Shown piece by piece: positions 1-9,001 of a DNA stretch of 64,000 nucleotides. The DNA is from Aeromonas rivuli. GTDB taxonomy: Bacteria; Pseudomonadota; Gammaproteobacteria; Enterobacterales; Aeromonadaceae. The position numbers were made by a program, and so were the translations under genes. Position 1 is the stretch's first letter, and each line of letters opens with the position of its first letter. The notes beneath the pieces were generated by a model, which made no database searches, had not been told where the DNA came from, and saw nothing but the letters and a program-made list of their open reading frames with translations. The stretch is taken from positions 190,174 through 254,173 of the forward strand of contig NZ_CDBJ01000071.1 of the NCBI RefSeq assembly GCF_000820045.1, written 5' to 3'.

Positions 1-869
1 GCGCCAGTGGTACGCAGGATCTCGAAGCCGATTACCGGCCTGCCGTCGAGGGAGGCACCACTTCGGCGCTCAGCTGTCGCATCGGACACCGTGGCCACCT
101 GATCCAGGCGCACGACATGGCCACCGGGCAATGGGATTTCGATGGCCGCCAGGGCGGCCGCCGAAGGTACGGCGACGACCGTGCGCACGGTCTGTTCGCC
201 GCTGCCCAGCCTGGCAAGCCCTCCTGGAGCCTCGCGTTGCATCTGGACGAGCCGACGCGATACATCGGCGGCACTCAGGCGCAATGCCAGCAGCCGATCC
301 GGGTCCAGTTCCACGCGCACCTCGCGGCCCACGCCGCCCACCCGGGTGACGGCACCGACGCCGGGTACAGCGAGCAGGCGCCGGGTGACCTGGTCATCGA
401 CGAACCACGACAGCGCTTCGTCGTCTATGCGCGACGATGCCACCGTATAGGTCAGGATCGGGTCATTCTTGAACTCGATCCTGCTGATGATGGGGTCACG
501 CAAGGCTGCCGGCAGGTCCGCTCGCACCCGGGCCACTGCAGCCCGCGTGTCGTCCAAGGCTTCCTGTGGCGGCTTCTCCAGGCGGAACTCCGCCGAGACC
601 GTGGCCACACCGTCCTGTACCGTCGTGTGCAGGTGTCGTAGCCCCTTCATGGTGGCCATCGCGTTTTCCAACTTGCGCGCCACCTCGGTTTCCATTTGGG
701 CCGGCGCAGTACCTGGCAGGCTAGCCACGACACTGACCATCGGCAGGTCAACTTCCGGGAAGTTCTGGACCTTGGCGGTGCTGAAGGCGATCAGCCCTGC
801 TGCTGTGAGCATGGCGAACAGCAGAATGGCCGGCACGGGTTTGCGGATCGACCAGGCGGAGAAGTTCAT
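1..869 (-). CDS. RND efflux permease, N-terminal part (cut by window edge)
   Basis: Inner-membrane proton-driven pump subunit of the HAE1/AcrB type. The visible 289 residues start MNFSAWSIRKPVPAILLFAM, which is the usual short cytoplasmic helix plus first transmembrane segment, and continue into a porter domain (residues about 30-289) with the family-typical stretch FPEVDLPMVSV. The start at 869 is 11 bases after the stop of the adaptor gene, so both are co-transcribed leftwards. The rest of the protein, about 700 residues, lies outside the window. The substrate cannot be predicted; co-transcription with an oxidoreductase and a lipocalin-like protein hints at a hydrophobic organic compound. 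Confidence 0.93.
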   Translation of the reverse strand, partial: MNFSAWSIRKPVPAILLFAMLTAAGLIAFSTAKVQNFPEVDLPMVSVVASLPGTAPAQMETEVARKLENAMATMKGLRHLHTTVQDGVATVSAEFRLEKPPQEALDDTRAAVARVRADLPAALRDPIISRIEFKNDPILTYTVASSRIDDEALSWFVDDQVTRRLLAVPGVGAVTRVGGVGREVRVELDPDRLLALRLSAADVSRRLVQMQREAPGGLARLGSGEQTVRTVVAVPSAAALAAIEIPLPGGHVVRLDQVATVSDATAERRSGASLDGRPVIGFEILRTTG

Positions 870-880
870 GGTCGTCCCCT

Positions 881-2005
881 TCAGCGCGTGGTGGTCTGGG
901 GGGATGCATTCGGACTGGCGGCGGCGAGCCGCACCGTCAGGCCATCTGCCAGGAATCCGACGCCGGACTCGACGACTGCCGTGTCGGCGGCCAGCCCCTC
1001 GCGAATCTCCACCCGATCACCGCGCCTCGCGCCCAGCGTCACCTTCTGCTGCCGCACCTTGTTGTCTTCGATGTGGAAGACATAGCTGAAACCGTCGCGC
1101 AGCAGGACGGCGGTTTCGGGCAGCGTCAGCACCGTGTGTTGGTCCAGCAGAAGCTCACCACGGGCGAACTGGCCGGCGCGCACCTGAGCGGCGGGCTTGA
1201 GGTCCACGTACACGATGCCGGTACGGCTTTGCGGATCGATCTGCGGCGAGATTCTGCGCACTCGGCCTTCGACGGCCTGCGTGCTGCCTGGTGCGATGCG
1301 CACGGTTTGGCCGGGCGCTACGCGCGCAAGCTCCGGTCCTGGCAATTCGGCGTGCCATTCAAGCCGGCCCTGGCGCTGCAGGCGCATGATTTCTGCCCCT
1401 TCTTGCACGAGCGCGCCTTCAACCGCAGGCCGGACGCTGATCACGCCGTCGTCCGGCGCGCGCACTTGGGTGTAGGCCAGTCGCAGCGAGTCGGCCTGCA
1501 CGCGCGCGCGGGCTGCGGCCAGACGGGCTTGTGCGGCGTCGCCGGTCGTCAGGGCCTGATCGAGGGCCTGGGCTGACAAGACCTCGGTGCCCTGCAATGC
1601 CCGGGCGCGATCGGCTGCGCGGCCAGCCTCTGCGGCACTGACCTCGGCCTCCTGAAGGGCAGCGCGGCTCGCATTCAGATCGGCTTCGAGCGTGCCGGGG
1701 CTAAGTTGAGCCAGGAGCTGCCCCTTCTTCACCCGGTCGCCGACATCGACCAGCAGCCGCGACAGGCGCTGTCCGCCGATCTCGGCGCCGATCACGACTT
1801 CCTGCCAGGCAGCAATGCTGCCGACGGCGTTCAGCGTCTGCGGCCATTGCTGTGCGGTGGCGAAAGTGCGCTTGACCGTCAGTGCCGATGCAGCAGCAGG
1901 GGACGGCGGGGATTGAGCAGCGCTGCGCGTGGTCGCCAGCAGCGCGGCGCAGGCAATGGAAAGGACAACGGTCGCAGCGAACAGATACACGAGGTGACGC
2001 TTCAT
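881..2005 (-). CDS. RND efflux periplasmic adaptor (membrane fusion protein)
   Basis: This 374-residue HlyD/AcrA-type adaptor bridges the RND permease and the outer-membrane channel. It begins MKRHLVYLFAATVVLSIACA, a signal anchor, followed by a lipoyl/barrel-sandwich half, a hairpin of alanine-rich coiled coil (about residues 95-160), the second lipoyl half and beta-barrel domains with the typical GRVRRISPQIDPQSRT segment. An upstream in-frame extension to 2221 exists but reads as the shadow of the neighbouring gene. The chosen ATG at 2005 overlaps the stop of the outer-membrane factor gene by four bases (ATGA), which indicates translational coupling in the order OMF, adaptor, permease. Confidence 0.92.
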   Translation of the reverse strand: MKRHLVYLFAATVVLSIACAALLATTRSAAQSPPSPAAASALTVKRTFATAQQWPQTLNAVGSIAAWQEVVIGAEIGGQRLSRLLVDVGDRVKKGQLLAQLSPGTLEADLNASRAALQEAEVSAAEAGRAADRARALQGTEVLSAQALDQALTTGDAAQARLAAARARVQADSLRLAYTQVRAPDDGVISVRPAVEGALVQEGAEIMRLQRQGRLEWHAELPGPELARVAPGQTVRIAPGSTQAVEGRVRRISPQIDPQSRTGIVYVDLKPAAQVRAGQFARGELLLDQHTVLTLPETAVLLRDGFSYVFHIEDNKVRQQKVTLGARRGDRVEIREGLAADTAVVESGVGFLADGLTVRLAAASPNASPQTTTR

Positions 2006-3465
2006 GGTTGAGCAGCCAGTTGATCGGTGGGATTGGGTTCCGCGTTCCAGCCACCGCCAAGACTGCGGTACAGACGGAACCAGGCCTGCGCCTGATCCGC
2101 CTGCGCGGTCAGCAGGTCGTCGTGCGCGGTCAGGGCATTGCGCTGTGAAACAACACGTTGCGGGCCGCTGTGCAAGCCCACTTGCGCCTGCAAGGCGGCG
2201 CGTTGTGCGATACCTTGCCACTCATGCGCCACCGATTCGGCTTCTCGCTGACGGTCGCGTGTGGCGGCCATGCGCTCAAGCGATTCCTCGACCTCGGCGA
2301 CGGCGGTTTGCCACTTCCCTTGCAAAGCCGCCGCCGCTTCATCGCTCTCAGCCAGCGCCGTCTGGCTCTGGGCACGGCGTGCCCCGCCATCGAACAGCGG
2401 CAGCGTTAAACTTGGGCCGAAGGACCAGAGCGAACTCACCGAACTCTGCCCGCCCACACGCAGGCGCGTTTCGCCGGCCAGGGCGCCCAGGCTGAGCTGG
2501 GGGTAGCGCTGGGCATCCGCGCTGCGCTGATGGGCCAGCGCGGCTAGCCAACGCTGGTGGCTCGCGGCCACGTCTGGCCGCTGCGCCAGCAACTGCGCTG
2601 GCAGCGTGTGGACAGTGAAAGTCGGCACGCTGGGTAGCACGCGGCGGGGCGACGCCCAGACGCTGGGCAAGGCGGGGGCCTGCAACTCGGCCGCCAGCGG
2701 ACCGGCCGGTACGCCAAGCAGCAAGGCCAGTTCCTGCAACGCCACTTGCGCCTCGGCCCGCTCGACGCTGCGACGGCTGGCGGCGAGCGATGCATCGGTC
2801 TGCAGCAGGGCCGCGTCACTCGCGTTCATGAGCCCAACCGCCTGTTGCTGGCGCCCCCATGCGGCAAGCTGGGCCGCCAGCAGCCCGTCGAGTTCGGCAA
2901 CTTCCTCTCGCGCCTGTGCCAATCGCAAGTTCACGAAGGCCGCAGCCACGTCGGCCGCGAGTGTCACGCGGGCGGCGTGCCAGTCGTGCTGCGCGGCGAC
3001 GGCCTGTGCCGCCTGTTCGTCGGCCGCGCCGCGCTGGCCGCCAAAAAGGTCGATCTCCCAACTGGCATTGAACTGGGCGTCCGACTGGATGGAAACGCCT
3101 GGAACGCTATTGAGGTTCTTGCCCCGGCTCGATGTGGCACTCACCCCGAGTTGTGGGAGCAGTCCGGCGCGGGCTTGCTTGACCAAGGCACGCGCCTGCC
3201 GGTGTCTGGCGGCGGCCACCTGCAGGTTCGGGTTGCCGGCCTGCGCGCGTTCGATCAGCTTGACGAGCATCGGGTCGGGAAATGCCTTCCACCAATCGGT
3301 GAGTGCCGCCATCGATCCGTCATGGGGCAAGGGCGCGCGCCAGACCTCGGGCAGGTCAACGGCCACCGGCGCGCGCAACGGCGCGCTGGCGCAAGCTGCC
3401 AGCAGTAGGGCCAGCCCGAAAGGCGCGATCAGGGACGACAGGCGAAGGGTCATGGGTCGTCTCAT
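2002..3465 (-). CDS. Outer-membrane efflux factor, NodT-type lipoprotein
   Basis: This 487-residue TolC/NodT family protein is the outer-membrane channel of the tripartite pump. The N terminus carries a lipoprotein signal with lipobox LLLAAC around residues 20-25, and the body shows the internally duplicated, alanine- and glutamine-rich helical repeats of the family (two OEP domains). The start at 3465 overlaps the stop of the upstream gene (TGATG), supporting this ATG over the internal one at 3453. It forms one leftward transcript with the adaptor and permease. The complete set OMF-MFP-RND argues for a self-sufficient pump that does not borrow a chromosomal TolC. Confidence 0.92.
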   Translation of the reverse strand: MRRPMTLRLSSLIAPFGLALLLAACASAPLRAPVAVDLPEVWRAPLPHDGSMAALTDWWKAFPDPMLVKLIERAQAGNPNLQVAAARHRQARALVKQARAGLLPQLGVSATSSRGKNLNSVPGVSIQSDAQFNASWEIDLFGGQRGAADEQAAQAVAAQHDWHAARVTLAADVAAAFVNLRLAQAREEVAELDGLLAAQLAAWGRQQQAVGLMNASDAALLQTDASLAASRRSVERAEAQVALQELALLLGVPAGPLAAELQAPALPSVWASPRRVLPSVPTFTVHTLPAQLLAQRPDVAASHQRWLAALAHQRSADAQRYPQLSLGALAGETRLRVGGQSSVSSLWSFGPSLTLPLFDGGARRAQSQTALAESDEAAAALQGKWQTAVAEVEESLERMAATRDRQREAESVAHEWQGIAQRAALQAQVGLHSGPQRVVSQRNALTAHDDLLTAQADQAQAWFRLYRSLGGGWNAEPNPTDQLAAQP

Positions 3466-4442
3466 CAGGCTTGCCAGTCGCCGACCATTTCGACGTAGCA
3501 GTAGCCGCTGACCTTCTCGCCACGCACGGTGCCGCTGACCGAGCTCGCGCCTTCATAGCGCGCATGCAGGCCCCTGACTTCCTGCTCGCGCGGTCTCGCG
3601 ACCACGTCCAATTGCATGTCGAGCGTAGGCACCAACACCTGCCATCGGGTCGGGAACCGGGCGCCGGATTGCGGGCTCAACCAGTAGTCGCAGGCGCCAC
3701 CGATGAGCGGCGCCAGGTCGGCAACGACGTGCCTGCCGCTCTCGTCCAGCACAGTCACCCACGCATTTGACTTGCCATCCATGCCATTCGCATCCCAGAG
3801 GCTGATCCGCCAGCCGTTGCTGAGATTGAGGTCCATCCAGGTCCACCTGCCTCGCGGAGGGCCAAGCGGCTGCTTCTGCCATTGACGGTCGAACCAGCTC
3901 ACGCCCGATGCCGGGAACTCACGACCGTCGATGGTTAGGCGGCCCGTGGTCTCGAGCGTCGGGATGGAATACTGGAAGACGTCCATGCCCAGCATGTCGA
4001 ACCGTCCCGTGCCTTTGTTGTAGAGCGGATGGCCGACGGCCTTCAGAGTCACGTCGATGCTGGCGCCCTTGATCTGCGCATGGACACGCAGCTCGTCGAG
4101 CGTTCCCGAGAGCGAACTGTGCGGCGTCTTGACCAGCAGCCGATCCGAGCGGACGTTCGCGCGAAAGATCGGGTGGAAGCCGTGCTGCACGCCGTACCAA
4201 CCCGTGGTCTCATCGGTGATGCTGGCCGCGCTGTCCACGCCCACGGTGATTCCCCTGATGCTCAGCGCAAACAGGTGGACCAGGTAGTTGAGCGTGTGAC
4301 CCTCGGATTCAAAGTGGCCGATCACGAACCACGAGTTGAGCGTGTAGCCCCGCTTGTGTGCCAGGTCCGCGACGATGTCGAGGGCCGGAACGGCTCCCGC
4401 CGGAGGTGTCGCCAGGTTCTTGGTCAGTAGAGGGATGTTCAT
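3465..4442 (-). CDS. CrtC/AttH-like lipocalin-fold protein
   Basis: The 325-residue product resembles the AttH/CrtC (carotenoid 1,2-hydratase-like) family: a tandem lipocalin-like beta-barrel protein. Visible family-like elements are the WYGVQHG segment near residue 85 and the GVSWFDRQWQ segment near residue 180, followed by WTWMDLNLSNG. I see no signal peptide with the ATG at 4442, which has GGAAG eight bases upstream; an in-frame extension to 4541 lacks such a site. The stop overlaps the OMF start. Family members bind or hydrate isoprenoid-type lipids, so a role in handling the pump substrate is possible, but this is inference. Confidence 0.75.
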   Translation of the reverse strand: MNIPLLTKNLATPPAGAVPALDIVADLAHKRGYTLNSWFVIGHFESEGHTLNYLVHLFALSIRGITVGVDSAASITDETTGWYGVQHGFHPIFRANVRSDRLLVKTPHSSLSGTLDELRVHAQIKGASIDVTLKAVGHPLYNKGTGRFDMLGMDVFQYSIPTLETTGRLTIDGREFPASGVSWFDRQWQKQPLGPPRGRWTWMDLNLSNGWRISLWDANGMDGKSNAWVTVLDESGRHVVADLAPLIGGACDYWLSPQSGARFPTRWQVLVPTLDMQLDVVARPREQEVRGLHARYEGASSVSGTVRGEKVSGYCYVEMVGDWQA

Positions 4443-4537
4443 GTAATTGCTTCCAGGTTCGGTGTTAGACACTGCACTCCAAGCGTGGTGAAGCGCGACA
4501 GACGTAGTTGCGAGGAAACCTTGCTCGGGTGCGGCAT

Positions 4538-5041
4538 TCACTCGCGGAGGATGACGAGGCCCAGGATGTGGAACTCATCCTTGCCGTGCGCCTCTGCCAG
4601 TTCCTTGATGTTTTGCTCGGGTGTCGCCGTGATGCCGTGCGTCTTGAGCTTCGCCAAAAGCTCTGCTTGGTCCGTGCGTGTCACGTCAGCGAGTGCAGAC
4701 AGCGGAGCCTCGATGAGCGCGTTGGAGATGGGCCACTTCAATTGGGGAGCCGTGATGCGTCCGAAAGAGAGCGTCGAGACAACCAGAACGATGGCAAAGA
4801 TGGCCACGTTGGCTCGCCCCCAATTGGATTGGAGGTGCTTCGTGAGCGGACGGAAGTTCACCGCGATGTGGCCGCCTGCGCCGAGAAGGAAGAACCACGA
4901 GAACCACTCGTGCGCGAAGCTGAGGTATCCCGGCACCACGTCGAAGAACATCAGGACACCAGTGACAGCCATCAGGATGAACGAGCCGATCGTCAGTGGC
5001 GTGGACCAAGTGCGCAGGCTGAAGGGTTTGGCTGTTCTCAT
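4538..5041 (-). CDS. DUF4405-type membrane protein
   Basis: This 167-residue protein has about three hydrophobic segments (residues 12-33, 43-62 and 76-95) and a soluble C-terminal tail. Histidines in FAHEW and GGHIAVN sit in the second and following helix as in small cytochrome-b-like DUF4405 proteins, where such residues bind haem; binding is not proven here. The start at 5041 is preceded by GGGAGA about seven bases upstream, better than the upstream ATG at 5143 inside the neighbouring gene. It lies 35 bases after the oxidoreductase gene and 95 bases before the lipocalin gene, consistent with one MarR-controlled operon. Confidence 0.72.
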   Translation of the reverse strand: MRTAKPFSLRTWSTPLTIGSFILMAVTGVLMFFDVVPGYLSFAHEWFSWFFLLGAGGHIAVNFRPLTKHLQSNWGRANVAIFAIVLVVSTLSFGRITAPQLKWPISNALIEAPLSALADVTRTDQAELLAKLKTHGITATPEQNIKELAEAHGKDEFHILGLVILRE

Positions 5042-5076
5042 TCCAGTCTCCCGTTGAACCGATCGCGGACCGTCCG

Positions 5077-6018
5077 TCATGGCGTGAAGACAATGCGCTC
5101 GTTGCTGTGAGCCGCCTCGGTCCACGCCTGCTCCACGTTGCACAGCGGCAGGGCCTTCACGTCGATGCGGAACGTGCCGCGCACGATCTCTTTCACCAGC
5201 GCTGGCAACGCCATGAGGATGTCGCGCCCCGACACCGAGCCGAGCCCGCTACCCACGATCTGGAGATTTGCAGAGCGCAAGAAAGCGCCCGAAATGGCAG
5301 CGGCTTCCCCCGCCATCGAGCCGATGTGTATCCAGGTGATCGGCAAGCTGCGATCCGCACGTTGCTTGAGTACGGTCTCCATGACGCGCACCGCACTCTC
5401 CCCCCAGACGAAATCGAGCACGACATCCACCTCGCGAGCGAGGGCACCCAATCGGGCATCCCCCAGCGGCACGATCTCCGTGGCGCCAAGCGCAGGCAGC
5501 CTCGAGAGCTTGTGTTCGTCGCGACCTGCGGCGATGACCTGCGATGCGCCCAGGTGCCGGGCGATCTGCACGGCCATGCTTCCTGAGCTTCCGGTGGCAC
5601 CGAGAATGAGCACCTTCTGCCCGCTCTGAAACGGCACGCGGCAACGCAGCGCGAGCCAGGACGCCATCGCGGGATTCATCGCGCCGGCAATGGTGACTGC
5701 GTCGCTGTCGAGCGGAAGTTCGATGCTGTGGTCGAGTTCAATCACCGTCCTGTCAGCCATCGTGCCGATCTGCCCGGGACCCTGCACGAAGTAGCGCAAC
5801 TTGCCGTCGGTACCGCGCCCGACGCCATCGATGCCGGGGACGAGCGGCAGCCCCCCGCTGCTGGAGTAATGAACGCCTGAAGCCTGGCCGCGAGTGACGT
5901 GATGCAGGCCGGCCGCGAGCACTTCGACGAGCATTTCTTCCGGCCCTTTGGGCGCGGGATCGGCGTAGTCGCCGTAGTGCGGCGGTTGGTCGAACGAGGA
6001 TATGACAGCAGCTTTCAT
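5077..6018 (-). CDS. Medium-chain alcohol dehydrogenase / quinone oxidoreductase-like protein
   Basis: The 313-residue protein is a zinc-less member of the medium-chain dehydrogenase/reductase superfamily. The N-terminal GroES-like domain (residues 1-125) is followed by a Rossmann domain with the nucleotide-binding motif GATGSSGSMAVQIA near residue 140, of the NADPH-dependent quinone reductase pattern. ATG at 6018 has AAGGAG ten bases upstream. It is the first gene of the leftward operon and faces the MarR gene across a 92-base region with an inverted repeat. It probably reduces an electrophilic or quinone compound that the pump also handles; the substrate is unknown. Confidence 0.82.
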   Translation of the reverse strand: MKAAVISSFDQPPHYGDYADPAPKGPEEMLVEVLAAGLHHVTRGQASGVHYSSSGGLPLVPGIDGVGRGTDGKLRYFVQGPGQIGTMADRTVIELDHSIELPLDSDAVTIAGAMNPAMASWLALRCRVPFQSGQKVLILGATGSSGSMAVQIARHLGASQVIAAGRDEHKLSRLPALGATEIVPLGDARLGALAREVDVVLDFVWGESAVRVMETVLKQRADRSLPITWIHIGSMAGEAAAISGAFLRSANLQIVGSGLGSVSGRDILMALPALVKEIVRGTFRIDVKALPLCNVEQAWTEAAHSNERIVFTP

Positions 6019-6051
6019 CGGGCTCTCCTTTGGTGAACACAGGATCAATAA

Positions 6052-6091
6052 AGTTCGTATTACGATCTATTATTGATGCGTAATGCGAACT
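6052..6091. promoter_or_regulatory. Probable MarR operator between divergent genes
   Basis: Left arm AGTTCGTATTACG (6052-6064) and right arm CGTAATGCGAACT (6079-6091) are inverted with 12 of 13 bases matching and a 14-base AT-rich spacer. The repeat lies between the divergent MarR and oxidoreductase starts, where a dimeric winged-helix repressor would control both. The role is inferred from position and symmetry. Confidence 0.7.
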
Positions 6092-6110
6092 ATGTCAAGA
6101 TGCAGCCACG

Positions 6111-6560
6111 ATGAAAAAGCAAAGATCCATGAAGCAAGCCTCCGAGCCCGACAAAGGGCTGGCCGATGCACTTGTGACGACCTCCTTTGTCACAATGGCC
6201 GTAATCAACAAGATTGGCGCCGAGAATGACTTGTCGCTCTCGCTGATCCGCGTCTTAGGAATCCTGTCGGATCGACGCCCGCGAATGACCGAACTCGCCG
6301 ACTACCTTGGGTTGGAGAAGCAGACGATGTCGGGGCTTATCGCCCGAGCAGAAAAGAGGGGGCTAGTGGCGCGAGCGCCGAACGAAGAAGATGGAAGGGC
6401 GACAGACGTTTTCCTGACGAGCGATGGGTCCAAACTCGTCAAGCGGCTGCATGCCCAGGGGAAACAGGCACTGGCACCGCTCGTCGAACAGCTCAGCGCG
6501 TCAGATCAGCAGCTCCTTCAGGAGCTGCTTCAGCGCATGCTCAAAACTCGGGAAAGTTGA
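6111..6560 (+). CDS. MarR family transcriptional regulator
   Basis: A 149-residue winged-helix regulator. Residues about 60-110 form the wHTH with MTELADYLGLEKQTMSGLI as recognition region, followed by the wing EEDGRATDVFLTSDG, where the family-typical D-x-R wing motif appears as DGRATD. Flanking helices supply the dimer interface. It is divergent from the efflux operon and 20 bases from an inverted repeat that is probably its operator. MarR proteins usually repress and release DNA on binding phenolic or oxidising ligands, so this gene probably derepresses the cargo pump and oxidoreductase when such a compound is present. Confidence 0.9.
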   Translation: MKKQRSMKQASEPDKGLADALVTTSFVTMAVINKIGAENDLSLSLIRVLGILSDRRPRMTELADYLGLEKQTMSGLIARAEKRGLVARAPNEEDGRATDVFLTSDGSKLVKRLHAQGKQALAPLVEQLSASDQQLLQELLQRMLKTRES

Positions 6561-6582
6561 AGACCAGATGTGTCGGTGCGTC

Positions 6583-8553
6583 CTATCTTTGTAGTCTTTG
6601 CTGCCGACCAATCTCCCACGAGACTGCACCACTCCGCATCGTCGCGGCGATCTGCTGCCCCAGCCGTTGCTCGATCACCGGCTTCCAGGGCACCAGGCTG
6701 AACCCCTTGCCGTCATCGAGCATGGCGTAACGCCCGCTGGCCAGCATCACGCTGCGCCGGTAGATACCGCTGACGCGCTGACCGTCGCCCACCGGGCGGT
6801 GCTCCAGGCTGGTTTCGGCGGCAATGTCCTTGGCGGCTTGCGCCAGTTCCCGATTGCGTAGCGTGCCCAACAGGTTCCGGGCGAGGATCACGCGCTGCCC
6901 GCGTCGCTCTGCCAGCCCCTGTTCGGCCAGGAAGTCGGCGCGCTGCTGCATCGCCTGCTTTGCCTCGCCACCAAAGCCCAGGTCGCCCAGGCCCGAGCCG
7001 CCGCCGATCAACTGCTGATCGAGCCAGGTGGCGCCAATCACGCGCGCCTGCCGCTCGATAGGCAGGTGCGATTTCAGTTCCACGGCCACACCGCCCAGCC
7101 GCTGCGCGTCGTACTGACGGCCACGTTCCGGCAGGTCGTCCGGCACCTTCCATAGCCCCTCGGCCACACGCTCCACGATGCCGGCCCGGCGCAGGGCCTC
7201 CAGCCGGCGGATGTGGGCGGCGACAACCTCCTGCGGGTCACGTCCCGGCTTGGCTCGGCCTTGCTCGATCGCCAGGTGATGATCGGTGCGGTACAAGCCA
7301 TCGCTCGCCAGCGCGGCGATGTTCTTGTCGGCTGCGCGCACGTCGGCCGATCCCTTCACTACCACCACGGCGCCGGTCGGATAGTTCGCCAGTTCGTCGC
7401 GGGCGTTGAGCGCAATATAGTGGGCCTTGCCGTCCACCCCGTCGATGACCAGATAGCCCCGGTCGCGCAGCTCGTCGGCCAGCCCCTTCGCGGCCACGCG
7501 GCCGATGATGGTGCGCCCCTCGTCGCGCGGCTCGAACACCGCCAGTTCGCGCGGCTGGCCGCGCATGGCCCGCTGCATGGTGCGGATGATGTCGCCACGC
7601 TCGCCCAGGGCGCGCAGGGTCTTTTCCGCATCATCATGCACGGCCCAGGTGTAAGGCTTCGTCTCGTCGGCCAGGCCCAGGCGCTGCAAGCGTTGCAAGC
7701 GGCCGATCAGCATCAGGCGCTGGCGCTGCAAGTGTGGTTCGTTGAAGCGCTCGACATGCACCAGGCCATCGTCGCCGGCCTCGCGTTGCAAGGTGCGATC
7801 CAGGTTCGTCCACCGCTCCTGCTCCACCTCGCGTCCCAAAGTCCGCTGGATCTCCAGTTCGGTGCGCGGTCCCAGCCATTCGGTCGCCAGTTCGGCGGCG
7901 CGATGGCGGAAGCCGTCGGCGATGTAGTCGCCCGCGATGATGAGGTCTTTGCCAGTGTCGTCGCGCCCGCGCACGACGATGTGCGTGTGCGGGTTGTCGG
8001 TGTTCCAGTGGTTGACGGCCACCCAATCGAGGCCTGTGCCCAGGTCGGCCTCCATGCGGCCCATCAGGTGCCGCGTGTAGGCGCGCAGGTCTTCCAGCTC
8101 GGCGCCATCCTCGGGCGAGAGAATGAATCGGAAATGGTGCCGGTCGTCGGCGCAGCGTTCCTTGAAGGCGTCGAGGTCGGCCGTGTCAGTCTGCGGCCCG
8201 TAGGCTTGGCCTGGCTCGCCATCACGCCCCACGCCATCGCGTTCGATGTAGCGCAGGTGCTTGGAGAGCGACTGCGGACTGGCCCGCTGGTGATTGACCA
8301 GCAAGGTCTTGATGGTCACGCGCCGCGACATGGGCGTGAGCTTCGCCCCCGCGAAGCGCGCCGCCGTGTGGCCGCGTCCCAGGCGCGAGCCGGGCCGCTG
8401 GCCGGTGCCACGCGCCGATGCCGGACGGCGCACCGTGGACTTGCCGCCGCTGGCCTTGCCTGTCTGCTTGAGCACCTTGGAGACGAAGCCCTGGCCTCGG
8501 TTCTTCGGGGCGCTGGGGTGGATGCGGAAATCGTCGTCGCTGCGGCCGGTCAT
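6583..8553 (-). CDS. rlxS: Relaxase / mobilization nuclease (VirD2-like, DUF3363)
   Basis: The 656-residue relaxase nicks the transfer origin and pilots the strand. Tyr102 in LRYIERDG fits the catalytic tyrosine, and the metal-binding histidine motif is HWNTDNPHTHIVVRG (His182, His189, His191). The C-terminal half (about 330-656) is the DUF3363 region seen in Tn4371-type relaxases. The reading frame is open further upstream to 9039, but ATG at 8553 has GGAGG ten bases before it and starts the conserved MTGRSDDDFRIHPSAPKNRG. It follows the traF-like gene after a 448-base untranslated stretch that may hold oriT. Confidence 0.92.
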   Translation of the reverse strand: MTGRSDDDFRIHPSAPKNRGQGFVSKVLKQTGKASGGKSTVRRPASARGTGQRPGSRLGRGHTAARFAGAKLTPMSRRVTIKTLLVNHQRASPQSLSKHLRYIERDGVGRDGEPGQAYGPQTDTADLDAFKERCADDRHHFRFILSPEDGAELEDLRAYTRHLMGRMEADLGTGLDWVAVNHWNTDNPHTHIVVRGRDDTGKDLIIAGDYIADGFRHRAAELATEWLGPRTELEIQRTLGREVEQERWTNLDRTLQREAGDDGLVHVERFNEPHLQRQRLMLIGRLQRLQRLGLADETKPYTWAVHDDAEKTLRALGERGDIIRTMQRAMRGQPRELAVFEPRDEGRTIIGRVAAKGLADELRDRGYLVIDGVDGKAHYIALNARDELANYPTGAVVVVKGSADVRAADKNIAALASDGLYRTDHHLAIEQGRAKPGRDPQEVVAAHIRRLEALRRAGIVERVAEGLWKVPDDLPERGRQYDAQRLGGVAVELKSHLPIERQARVIGATWLDQQLIGGGSGLGDLGFGGEAKQAMQQRADFLAEQGLAERRGQRVILARNLLGTLRNRELAQAAKDIAAETSLEHRPVGDGQRVSGIYRRSVMLASGRYAMLDDGKGFSLVPWKPVIEQRLGQQIAATMRSGAVSWEIGRQQRLQR

Positions 8554-9001
8554 GGCGGTGCCCTCCGCAAGTTCTGGCGTGTCCGGTCGTGCGAAGCACG
8601 CGGAGATACCTGCATTGGCGCGGGTCTCGCGCCACAAGCGGCACGGCGGCGAAGCCGCGCTGTGCTGCGCCAATCCCACGTGCAGACTGGCTTTCGACGC
8701 GGCCCGGTGCCGCGTTCTTTTGTCTTGCCTTCCGCCTTTGCCCTTCGCTGTCGCTCCGGGCGTCGGCGGCCCAGTGGCGCTGTTGCACCCGCAGCCAGCC
8801 CGCCGGCGAACGCGGCGACGGCCATAGGCCGGGCGCATTCGAGCCAAGACGCCTGCACATTGGATGGCTGCGCCGGATGTTGCGCGAAGTGCGGCGCGGA
8901 TGCGCTCGCATTGCACGCGCGACGACACGGCAGCAGCAGCCGGACCGACATGCCCGATGGCACGACTAGATGCACGGCAACGTGCAGCGAATCGGCGGCC
9001 A
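8554..9001. other. Non-coding relaxase leader, candidate oriT
   Basis: This 448-base gap between the TraF-like gene and the relaxase holds no convincing gene. It has several inverted repeats: CGTGC-gaa-GCACG near 8588-8600, GGCGCG-ggtct-CGCGCC near 8617-8633, GCGGC-gaa-GCCGC near 8656, and a longer ATTGGCGC...GCGCCAAT pair enclosing the latter two. Relaxase genes often lie next to their oriT, so this is the best candidate in the window. The nic site cannot be named from sequence alone. Confidence 0.4.
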
